The position numbers and the translations under genes are program-made. This document shows, in pieces, positions 56,401 through 64,000 of a DNA stretch of 64,000 bases (the first letter of the stretch is position 1; each line of letters begins with the position of its first letter). The DNA comes from Mermis nigrescens (Eukaryota > Nematoda > Enoplea > Mermithida > Mermithidae): the NCBI GenBank assembly GCA_036768485.1, contig JAVLUZ010000164.1:664677-728676 (forward strand). The letters are read 5' to 3'. The notes beneath the pieces are model-generated. The model was given only the letters and a program-made list of their open reading frames with translations, was not told the origin of the DNA and searched no databases.

Positions 56401-58383
56401 ACATTCTGTTCTTAACCTTCTTTCTGGGGGCAGCCAATTGTATATGTGTTGAATCGAATAATACTGAATCGATTTCATTTAACATAGTATTGTACTCGTA
56501 GTGTCCAAGTAAATGATGTTGGATTTTTTTAAGTTTAGCTAACATACTCAACTGGAGATTCAGATAAACTGAGATTATTTTTCAGTTAGTCATCGAACAA
56601 TCGACTCCATCCTTCAGTATCTATAGTTTTCGCCACGAATTAGAACACTTAACAGACCTTTTGTCTTGCTAAGTATTGCAATGCCTATGTTATAGCATAG
56701 GGCGTCGCCATATGTTCCAACACAGCAATGTAAAGCATACGACGACGTTCTGTAATATAACTTGTTAAGTGTTCGAATTTTGTGGCGAGAACGTTAAGTC
56801 TTGTCTGGATATAGGTGCACAAGGTCAGGGTCGGCAGGGGGGTTCAAATCCCGGAAATATAAAACAGTAAATCAATGTTCACGATATTTTGCTGTTTAAA
56901 CGATAAAAATGGTCTAGATAGCCTATAAAAGATTTTTTCGAGGTAATATCGAATTTTCAAAGCATTTTTAGTCCATTTGGATTGCATTATATCACTTTTA
57001 ACACTCAAAAAGGCAAAAGTTGACCAATTGTGCGCATTTTTTAGTGAAAAGTACATAAATATACTAGTCCCGGCGCCGGAAAAATTTTGGAATTCTACTG
57101 CTTTTTACCTAAAAAATGATGCAAAAAAACGTTCCATCAGCTCGAAATAGCCTAAAAGTGCCTGTCCGGCTGATTCTTCATGGGGTTGGTAATACACCTT
57201 CCCTTTATGTGCATGTGTGGTCAGTAACTTTATCGGGGGAACGTTTCCCGGAAAAGCAACTTTCTGCCATCGACAATTGATGATGATAGTCGTTTTTCGA
57301 GATTTATCAAAATTTGACTTAGAGATTATCCTGCTCTGTTTATTGTACTGGATTAGCTTAGTTTAGGAAAAGCTCTATACTCTAAAGGCTGTAAGAGCAG
57401 GTTACTGATCAATTTTCGATTGAGCTGGAAATACAAAGAGAAGGTCAATTCTTATCCAGAATGGTTTGATTTTTAGCTAAATCGATTCATTATTTGATTC
57501 CATTTTATGTAAGGAATTAAATGATATGTAGACCATTGCAAAATTTTCGTTGGTATCCCTTTAGAGGGGTCACAAGCATAGGCGGGCGGCACCAAAATTT
57601 GGGAGGGGTGCAAGATTTTTCAAAAGTCAAAAAATTACCTTAAAAATGGTGCTATGGCGAAAAAACATCATTTTCCAACGTTTCTCATCGAGCACTATCC
57701 ATTGCCATCAAAAAACCTGCGAAAAAAAACCAAAAAAAATTGAAAAATTGAATTCTGAGGGTATTTCAGTTTTTTTTTGGGCGGGGAAGTATTTTGGTTT
57801 TTTTTTGGGGGTAGTTTGGTTTCTCGGGTGGGTGCATACCCCCCCAAACCCTTCCCACGCCCAGGTATGGTCACAAGGTTATTGTACACTCGATACGTTA
57901 TAAAATTGTGCATGCAAGAGGCTGGTTTGAGAGACTGCTCATATGATAGGTCGTCCTATCCCGATAAAATCTAGGATTTCCTCGCGGCCTATTTTTCTTT
58001 TATTTCTGTTTGCTTTTTCTTTTCCAACATTCCTGCTAAACTAATTCGAAATTTCAAAAAGTTTTACATGAAAAATTAAATTTTAGGCTGCTTTCTCGCT
58101 AAGTTAGCCTGGTCTATGCATAACTCTTGAGTCACTGCATGATTTTTTGTCATAAAATATAATGGTATATTTTTAAAAAGATCGAAGTCATTGCAAATTT
58201 ATTTAAAAATACGATTTTTATGTATGCTATGTATGTTATATGTCATTTTAGGTTATTGTCTATTTGATTGATTGTATTTTCCCTTTCGTCATTCGGCGGC
58301 GACGCCACGGCAAGCGCAGCGCCGACGCCATCAGAGAAACCAAAAACGAGAAAGAAACAACAAAAAACCAAAAACAAAAATAA
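47274..58383 (+). CDS. TMX1: TMX1-like thioredoxin-related transmembrane protein, five exons
   Basis: Exons 47274-47422, 53110-53271, 53445-53573, 55575-55722 and 58252-58383 join in phases 2, 2, 2 and 0 to a 239-residue protein (human TMX1 has 280). Order: hydrophobic signal peptide (1-24), NEENWRDILAGEWMIAF (33-49), active site APWCPACIDLG with Cys55/Cys58, VDVT-like IDVTISPGLSGRF, TALPTIY with cis-Pro100, KDGVFRQYLGSRDKDDF (106-122), KKWRSVNPVPSW, HNYMVEKQGIPSWGSY, and one membrane span (about 180-203) ending DCIFP. TMX1 is an ER-membrane oxidoreductase acting on membrane-bound clients; the nematode family member is DPY-11. The CPAC site is that of TMX1. The frame-1 C-terminus is short and basic; see the tail finding. 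Introns contain repeat families A, B, C, I, J and F. Confidence 0.93.
48040..48420 (-). repeat. Repeat family J copy in TMX1 intron 1
   Basis: GATTGAGTATCGTCAAAATG, CTTTTTGACGCGTGCCTACC and CACTTTAAATTTTCAACCCC match the inverted family J core; a CGGCACTTCGCACC decayed hairpin lies near 48220. Confidence 0.5.
48421..49440. other. TMX1 intron 1, nothing recognised
   Basis: AT-rich intronic sequence with no supported exon or repeat. Confidence 0.4.
49450..49892 (+). mobile_element. Family B copy in TMX1 intron 1
   Basis: GCACGGCTTTTTGTATTCGG, TGTACATAGACTTTG, the hairpin CGGCGCTTCGCGCTG (49569-49583), a decayed second hairpin about 100 bp on, ACTAAAGACCGGAAAACC, and the end CCTTGTACAAAAAACACTAG. 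Confidence 0.65.
49893..51514. other. TMX1 intron 1, nothing recognised
   Basis: No supported exon. Open frames at 50507-50695 and 50912-51130 lack known domains and convincing splice sites. Confidence 0.4.
51515..51745 (+). mobile_element. Family A copy, uninterrupted
   Basis: ATACCTGGGCGTGGAGGGG, ACCAAAATACCCCCCAG, CAATGGATAGTGCTCGATG, TCGCCATACCACCATC and GGTGCCGCCCACCTATG in order: the best reference for the undisturbed family, about 230 bp. Confidence 0.75.
51868..52110 (+). repeat. Family C-like fragment
   Basis: AGCCCGTAGCCATGGGGGC and CCTCCACCCCTCCCCTG resemble the family C start; a hairpin GGCGCCTAGCGCC lies near 52069. Confidence 0.5.
52236..52671 (-). mobile_element. Family B copy in TMX1 intron 1
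   Basis: Starts TTTTTTTTGTACAAGGTCCG, hairpins CGGCGCGAAGCGC (52445-52457) and CGGCGCGGAGCGCCG (52535-52549), and ends CTTTGCCGAATACAAAAAA. Same length and order as 18371-18806. Confidence 0.75.
52735..52990. repeat. Repeat family I copy
   Basis: ATTTTGAGGCTC, TACAAAGACTTTTTGTGG, hairpin CGGTGCTTCGCGCCG (52854-52868) and TTAGCTCCAAGCGCGGGC match 10765-11060. Confidence 0.6.
53110..53271 (+). CDS. TMX1: TMX1 exon 2 (active site)
   Basis: 162 nt, residues 50-103 plus two bases. The acceptor TTTTTTAAG|T is the in-frame choice and gives one extra residue (Asn-Lys before Ala-Pro-Trp) compared with the usual Phe-Tyr-Ala-Pro-Trp. Contains APWCPAC and TALPTIY. Donor CA|GTACGT. Confidence 0.9.
53445..53573 (+). 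CDS. TMX1: TMX1 exon 3
   Basis: 129 nt, residues 104-146 plus two bases. Acceptor CATTGAAG|TG, donor CA|GTGAGT. Encodes KDGVFRQYLGSRDKDDFISF, the end of the thioredoxin fold. A family B element begins only about 20 nt after the donor. Confidence 0.93.
53594..54027 (+). mobile_element. Family B copy in TMX1 intron 3
   Basis: TTTTTTGTTTTTGGCAAAG, GATGCACAAAGGC, a reduced first hairpin (CCGGCGC at 53719), second hairpin CGACGCTTCGCGCCG (53799-53813), ACCAAAAGTAGATAAAC, and the end CCTTGTACAAAAAAACACTG. Confidence 0.75.
54028..55574. repeat. TMX1 intron 3 with a family J copy
   Basis: Family J, inverted, is clearest at about 54930-55050 (GAAAGATGAGAATCGTCAG, AACGCGTATCCATCGC, CTCCTTAAAATTTCACCC). 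The rest is AT-rich with nothing recognised. Confidence 0.45.
55575..55722 (+). CDS. TMX1: TMX1 exon 4 (membrane-proximal)
   Basis: 148 nt, completing residue 147 and giving residues 148-196. Acceptor GAATTGCAG|A, donor TTC|GTAAGT (phase 0). Encodes LSMAVRDLHNYMVEKQGIP, WGSY and most of the transmembrane helix. Confidence 0.93.
55723..56811. other. TMX1 intron 4, nothing recognised
   Basis: AT-rich. A short local inverted repeat links ACTTAACAGACC/TTAGAACACTTAACA (56640-56655) with CTTGTTAAGTGTTC (56760-56773). No exon seen. Confidence 0.4.
56812..57215 (+). mobile_element. Repeat family F copy in TMX1 intron 4
   Basis: ATAGGTGCACAAGGTCAGGG, TCGGCAGGGG, TGTTTAAACGATAAAAATGG, GCATTATATCACTTTTAAC and GTGCCTGTCCGGCTGATTC, ending near TTTATGTGCATGTG. 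The most complete match to 15163-15557. Confidence 0.7.
57573..57870 (-). mobile_element. Family A copy in TMX1 intron 4
   Basis: CATAGGCGGGCGGCACC, GGGGTGCAAGATTTTTC, GAGCACTATCCATTGCC and GGTGCATACCCCCCC, ending CACGCCCAGGTATGG. Contains an expanded poly-T/G stretch at 57769-57820. Confidence 0.7.
58252..58383 (+). CDS. TMX1: TMX1 exon 5 (tail, frame uncertain)
   Basis: Acceptor GTCATTTTAG|GTTATTGTC. Phase 0 gives VIVYLIDCIFPF, which matches the end of the TMX1 membrane span (…ADCLCP), then an Arg/Lys-rich stretch and TAA at 58381-58383. The +1 frame is open from about 58265 to 58483 and encodes a Lys- and Ser/Glu-rich tail more typical of the family, so a frameshift, an assembly error or a further splice is possible. 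Confidence 0.7.
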   Translation, partial: VIVYLIDCIFPFVIRRRRHGKRSADAIRETKNEKETTKNQKQK

Positions 58384-58560
58384 AGATAAAAAGAGTGACG
58401 CAGAATCGAGCGAGTCCGAACAAAATGTGCCCAAATTATCCCTGAGCGAAGGTAAATCTGAAAACAAACTTTCAGGGAAATGAACATACATATGTATTAA
58501 GTGAAAATTGCTCCATTACTCGCACACATGCGCACTGGGAGGAGTATGAGGAGTATTTAC

Positions 58561-58955
58561 ACCTGGGCATGGGGGCAGGCACGTAGCTGTGGGGGGAATG
58601 GGGGGTCCGACCCCGAAATTCAGAAAAAAACGGAGAAATAGGTTTTTTCACACGTTGTTTTGTGCTATTCCTGGCGTATACCCCCTAAAATTGATGTTGG
58701 TCCCCCAAAATTGGAGGGCCAGCTACGTGCCTGCATGGGGGTTCGGGGGTATGCCCCACCCGAAAACAAAATACCCCCGATTCAATTTTTGAAGTTTTTT
58801 TGTTTTTTCGCAATTTGTCAATGCCAATGGATAGTGCTCGATGAGAAACGTTGAAAATGTGTGTTTTCTCCGCCATACCACCATTTTAAAGGCTATTTTT
58901 TGGACCTTTGAAAGATATTGCACCCTCCCCAGAATTTTGGTGCCGCCCAGTATTC
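58561..58955 (+). mobile_element. Family A copy split by a MITE
   Basis: ACCTGGGCATGGGGG, then a 158-bp insertion, then GGTTCGGGGGTATGCCCC, ATGGATAGTGCTCGATG and GGTGCCGCCCAG. Confidence 0.75.
58576..58733. mobile_element. 158-bp MITE with perfect 8-bp target duplication
   Basis: Ends CAGGCACGTAGCTG and CAGCTACGTGCCTG are a perfect 14-bp inverted repeat. Flanks 58568-58575 and 58734-58741 both read CATGGGGG. 8-bp duplication and CAG/CTG ends indicate hAT. The interior holds a GGGGGGTCCGACCCC palindrome. Confidence 0.92.
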
Positions 58956-61474
58956 CATCCACTGGCATGACTTTTAAAAGTTTACCCCATCCTAAGACCA
59001 TTTGGACCAAAACGTATTGCTACAACTAAGAAACAGCATAAAAAGACGTCTAATAGCATAATTTCAATTACAAAAAAGTTATTTTTCTACCATTAAACTC
59101 ATAAATTCTGTCATTCAGGCACTTTTCTTACATTATTTCGCACAAATGTAATGTTAAAGGTTATTCCACCGCCCTTATTCTTATTTGTTTTCATTCAAAT
59201 TTAACCATGACTATTCATGAAAAATAAAATACAGCAAATTAACAAAAATTAAGTATCAAAATTTGACGTTTAATAAAAAATAATAAAAAATTGCGCATTT
59301 ATCCATTCCTCTCTAGGAAACTCGGTTTATACCCCTTCCAGAGATTGCCCGTCCTGTGTGCATATATAATCACTTGTTTAATTCAAATCAACAAAGTTGT
59401 AATTCAACAATTTTTCATCAGAATTAAAACTGATTCTTAATCAGATTTTCGCGCTGATTTCCAATCTGGCCCTAGAATCTCTCTAGCACGTCAACTACTT
59501 GAGATATTTGCACATTAAATTTATGCAAATCGTGACTTTTATTGATATTGATTATGCATATTTAGCAGCCAAAAGGACTGTGTTTTTATGCAAGTCAAAG
59601 CTATTTATGAATTATTTTTATACAAACTTACTCGTAATTTAATGTCACTGGCGTTGCATACTTAGTTTTTACCTGCAAAATATTACACCTGATTTGCACC
59701 TTCAATACAATTCAAAGTTTAAAGCATGTGTTTAGCATAATAGTTCTGCAACTAGAAAATATTAATTATCTTCTAAGTTTTATGCTGATTACAAATCTGT
59801 TTGCGGTTAGGCGCTAAAACATCAAATTTTCAAAAAAAATTTCAAAATATTGTGCAAAAAGTGTACATATATGTGCATAGTTTAAAAAGATTCTTACCAT
59901 TATAATTTTCGAAAAACGTTTCCAAAAGAAATGAAGAATCAGAATCATTGATATGCATCTTTTCTCACCGACAAAATATATTATAAATGTTCAATATGAC
60001 TTAGCAACTCAATAGCTGATCAGTTTTAAAAATTTTCATTCTGTTTTATATACTTGCATTAAAAATTGTTCTTTATACATTTTAAACATTTTATAAATTC
60101 TAAATTTTCTGAGAAGTAAACGGACTAGCGCAAAACAGAAAAAACAGATTCAAAATTAGCGTCAAAGGTTGTTTAAGAATAAAAATTCTAAAATTACTCA
60201 GCAGGCAGACATGCTAAGCAGACAGGGATTTTTTATTCACACCAAACATGCACACGGTCATAGTCCTCAGGGTATTGGGAAATTTCAAAATAAGCTAATA
60301 GTAATTTTGCTTATCATATGTATATTTATTTGATGCTGCTATGTTTATTCTGCACCATTCAAGTAAATAGAGGGCACTGCATGCAGCAACTTTATATATT
60401 ATATTTAGGCACTCTTGTCAAAATTTTAAAACACCTAAAATTAGACAAAGCACGTAATCAACTCCCCAAAGTCTGAACTTAAATTAAATTTTATATATTA
60501 TATTTTCCGCTGGACTCTACCCTATCAAACTTCTCTTGGATATGGGTCAGTCAGTGATCTTATATAATCCTGGTTCACAGAGTGTTAGCCTATATTTCTG
60601 TTTTCCGCCCAGCTTCAGGGTCTAGCATTCCAGTGCCCTTACAATACCCTGTGTGCACATCTGCTTCAGACTGTGTTAAATGTCCAAAGTATGTATTTCG
60701 TTTTGCGGAAGTCAGTAAAATGCCCTACAGAAACAATTTCAAATTTAGGATAAATTATTCGTGTGAGAATTACGTTTCAAGATTTAGTCCTACTATGATC
60801 ACTTTGCCTTTTCCAATTCAATTGTCACACTTAAAAAGTCCTATCTTCCATAAATAATAATATGTAAACATCTCACATACTTGAAATGCTGCGAAAACCT
60901 TTAAAGCTAGATTCGGAATGAGCGTAAAAATCTGAATCTGGTCTGGAATCAATCGATTCGATTTCTGATGAAGACAAAAAGTTGAAATCTGTTGACCAGT
61001 GTTATTATTCAGAACTTTGGGAGTCTCTTTTATAGATGTCTCGAAATGTTAGTTTTTGCACAGCTGGATAAACATCTACTGATTTTTTACCAGCTAGAGC
61101 AAAAATAGGTAAGCGCTTAAATGTTCGCCTATAATGGTTTCCAAGTGTTTCTGGATCTCCTGACTATAGTCTACATATTTCAAAAATCCCTGTGCATCAA
61201 CATTAATTTTCAGCACTTACGACAGTGGTTCTTCGATATGCTGTAATAATGTTATTCTACTAAATACAACCTTCGATGCTCTTGTTTATTGTGTGTTATA
61301 TCATAGTCCATTGCATTGGCTTAAACTGGAGCTGTGTCGGGCCGCCTTTCAGCTGGAGCCCAGGCCTAGAAAATTACCATAAACTGAGGCCATATACATA
61401 ACATTCGCATATTTGCACTTGTTTATGTAATATGGGTTTCTAGCTCATATTCGCCATATTTCTTTCAATAATAC
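58956..61474. repeat. Largely unrecognised, with an inverted family G copy
   Basis: Family G, inverted, lies at about 59170-59365 (TTTGTTTTCATTCAAA, CTCGGTTTATACCCCTTCC, TGTGTGCATATAT). A short ATGCACACGGTCATAG start of the same family is at 60248. An open frame at 60582-60857 has no known domain. Nothing else supported. Confidence 0.4.
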
Positions 61475-61482
61475 CGATTTTA

Positions 61483-61546
<64 letters not shown>

Positions 61547-61612
61547 TAATAATAGTAATAATAATAATTTTATAATAATGATTTATAAAAATAATAATAA
61601 TAATAATAGTAA
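61483..61612. repeat. (AAT)n microsatellite
   Basis: Long AAT run with a few CAAT, AGTAAT and TTTATAA interruptions. Confidence 0.95.
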
Positions 61613-63832
61613 TCATACTAATGATTTTTGCAAGAGAACGTCCTTTGAGTGACCCGCTCCAATTAAGTTGACCCCCAGACCGGCCAAGCTTTGAATCACT
61701 TTTGTTGTCAAAAGTTAGTTGTTTAAATAATTAGGACAACTGGAAACGAGGCAATAGGATCTGGTTTTTAGAAATATTTGTGCCTAATTTTCGAACTAGC
61801 ATTACTTTTGTTTTCGATTACTGGAAAAATTTATTGATTTTAATTATCTCTGGAAATAATGAGTTGCGCAATAATATTATTCTTCGGCGGCGGATGAAAC
61901 CTATTGTTGCTGGCTCGAAATTCGGGATGTGCAGTCGGGGACGATGCAAATGGTCATTAATTGCTATCTATAATATCAAAAATCGTTATAAATGACTTGA
62001 AAAGATAAGATTTTGCCCAAAAAAACGAGAAGGGGTAAAATTTCTTACATTTCATGTAATTTGACTAAAGTTATGGATACCCAGCCCTCTTCTAAAGTAT
62101 GTTCTCTAATCTAATGGGAAGTCTGGCATTCCTATTCCGGAAAATATACCGAACTGAATCGATTCGAATTAGAATCATGAGGCGGCCCTGGCTCCTTTGA
62201 ATCTGTCCTCGAAACAAATTTTCTCTGCGTCGTGATCATACATGGGCAGCTGCCTAATTCCGGAGCTGGGTCGTGTAAAACCGTCAAAATTCTAAAAAAA
62301 TGCGAAAAATTGAATTCTCAGGTCTATCGATTTTTCGGAGTCTACTGAATTCCCGGGGGGCCTAAATTCCGCCCCCCCTAATCCCCCTCCCCCACGCCCA
62401 TGTGCGGTTGTGATGTCATTGAAATATTTCCAATTAGGCGAGCATTCGGGTAATGATGAAACAACTCGCCAAAGGAAGAAAAAAGTTAACGGAACAAAAA
62501 GGGATTAATGCAGTCACTGGCCTTACACGTTGATCGATGATTGTTTCAAGTTTCGTTACGGCATTCTCCTATACGCGTTTTTATTTTCGACCAATTTTTA
62601 TCTACACATTTGTTTCGTTATTGTGACTTTTACCTTTAAACTCCTGCTATCACTTACATTATTTGCGATAATGTGTTTATTTGTCGTGTTACTCTACGAG
62701 TTATGTATTGAGTCGGATAACTTGAAATTTTTGTCTCTTTTCGATGCTCGATTAATTTTAAGGCCTGTTTTATTATAAGGAAAATATTGGATTATCATAA
62801 TAACGGTATGAGATTATTTCTCATTGATATCGAAGCTTTTCAGCTTTCTGAGACAAAAGCGAATTTAAGGACAGACAGTTTTTTTGCAGCTTTTGCATTC
62901 TTAACTCCCTCCTGACGGGGCCCAGCATATTGAGATAAAGAACGAATATACTTATAATTTCTGTAATAATTTTTTTACCATCATTAGGCTTTATATTCGG
63001 ACTGATTCCTAAGCGTAGAATAGTATTCATTAATATTTTATCGACTTTTATGACAGCCTGAAAGCATTATTTTTGCCTCAGAAATGTAGTTTTTGTTCGT
63101 AATGAATATTTTTTGGGGTTTTTGCAAAAAAATTTTCGGCTTGCATGTACGTATGCTGTAAGTTTATTGCTATTTATCTTATTTTTTAGCCTGAATCCTG
63201 TAAATTTTGGGCGCCTAATCCCTAAAACTCTATTTTGGTGCGAGCATGAGCCACGTTGAGTGTGCAGTGGGTAGTCATTGTAATTTGTGATGCTCCTTAT
63301 AGGTTTAATGTTCGACGCTTCACGGTGCAATATATAAGCACATGTAGACGCAACTCGATGAAATTTCGACCATACGTACTTTAGTTGACTAACCGTGCGA
63401 AATTTCAAAGATTCTGAAATTTTTCGGCACATTTCTTGCACTAGGGGATGGCTCCATAAAATTATGCAGGAAGAACGCTATTTCGCGCACAAAGTATGAA
63501 TCTAACATAAATATATATGAATTACTTTTTGTCGGTACGGTAGATGTGAGATACTACCACACCCTTGCTAAAATCCTGTATCCACTGATGTTTCTGAACT
63601 ATTGCAGTAGGTACCTACTTACGCATAATAGCACAGGGGGAAATCTGTCGGGATAAAACCCCTTACAAAATGCGCTGCTGAACATTAGCATAATTTTTCT
63701 TAATAAAGCTACCTACCTACTGGAAAATGATTGAGGGTGGGACGGCGATAGGGAATTGGATTTGCTCTACAGAGCTCATAACCTAAAGAGGAAAAGACAA
63801 TTCGTCTTCAGCTGGACAGAGGAATACCTATA
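61613..63832. other. Intergenic, nothing firmly recognised
   Basis: 62235-62410 has CATGGGCAGCTGCC, AATTGAATTCTCAGG and CCCCACGCCCATGTG and looks like a decayed relative of family A. A hydrophobic open frame at 62530-62778 has no homolog I recognise. No gene supported. Confidence 0.4.
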
Positions 63833-63925
63833 GTCTGTTTCACACAACTCCGGTCAAATATTTCAAAACCATATCCGACAATAAGGTGGCAGATCGCGAT
63901 TATAGCTGTAAATGTAGGGGCCTGC
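63833..63925. repeat. Dispersed repeat shared with 38690-38790
   Basis: TAGTCTGTTTCACACAACTC, AAAACCATATCCGACAATAAG and GATTATAGC match the spacer at 38714-38790. Function unknown. Confidence 0.6.
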
Positions 63926-64000
63926 GTCTACAAGAGCGACACAGACCGGCCTAACATCCTAACATTACCTTCGAGATTTACCTAGGTACGTAGGTACTTA

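Noticed and set aside
58243..58491. Hydrophobic minus-strand frame opposite TMX1 exon 5
   Set aside because: It is the antisense of a Lys/Ser-rich coding exon, which gives Phe/Leu-rich frames automatically.
60582..60857. 91-codon plus-strand frame
   Set aside because: No recognisable domain, no repeat copies seen in the window and no coding signature I can support.
62530..62778. Hydrophobic 82-codon frame resembling a membrane protein
   Set aside because: AT-rich random sequence readily gives Phe/Leu-rich frames. There are no homologous motifs and no convincing splice or start context.

Overview
The window is AT-rich eukaryotic DNA from an invertebrate animal. Both host genes have spliced exons with GT/AG borders, introns reach several kilobases, gene density is very low, and most of the sequence is layered transposable elements. 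I cannot name the species. Pyrimidine-AG sites sit 18 and 41 bases before the two start codons, which would fit a lineage with spliced-leader trans-splicing such as nematodes, but 5' UTR introns explain them equally well.

Two host genes can be assembled exon by exon. On the minus strand (16650-21158) three exons give a complete 211-residue isochorismatase-domain hydrolase of the ISOC1/ISOC2 family, with its Asp/Lys/Cys triad in place. On the plus strand (47274 to about 58383) five exons give a TMX1-family thioredoxin-related ER membrane protein (DPY-11-like): signal peptide, CPAC active site, cis-proline and one membrane span. Its last exon has a reading-frame ambiguity that decides the cytosolic tail. 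No other convincing host gene, and no intact tRNA, rRNA or CRISPR array, was found.

Mobile DNA dominates. 1-729 is an element with 137-bp terminal inverted repeats (TIRs). 960-3070 is a degenerate tandem array rich in GTGTAAA/TTTACAC. 5791-7630 is a foldback element whose ends are inverted arrays of a short tandem unit. 10.7-15.6 kb and 17.6-24.6 kb hold families of short elements, many carrying a GGCGCTTCGCGCC palindrome. 24.6-28.6 kb has 3' ends of CR1-like retrotransposons, a perfect hAT-type MITE with its target duplication, and several local duplications.

29.8-35.8 kb is a nearly full-length CR1-like non-LTR retrotransposon: a PHD-finger ORF1, and an ORF2 broken by frameshifts and by a 1.8-kb palindromic element with a 9-bp target duplication. 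36.1-44.1 kb holds two oppositely oriented copies of one hAT-like element, each with its own perfect 8-bp target duplication. The second copy has itself been hit by a 549-bp element, a CR1-like retrotransposon and a further TIR element. 44.5-45.7 kb is another foldback with a hairpin family at its centre. From 45.7 kb to the end the two classes of sequence interleave: TMX1 introns filled with the same repeat families.

So the genes do not form a pathway or operon. They are two unrelated housekeeping genes in a repeat-rich landscape whose insertion order can be read from nested elements and target duplications.
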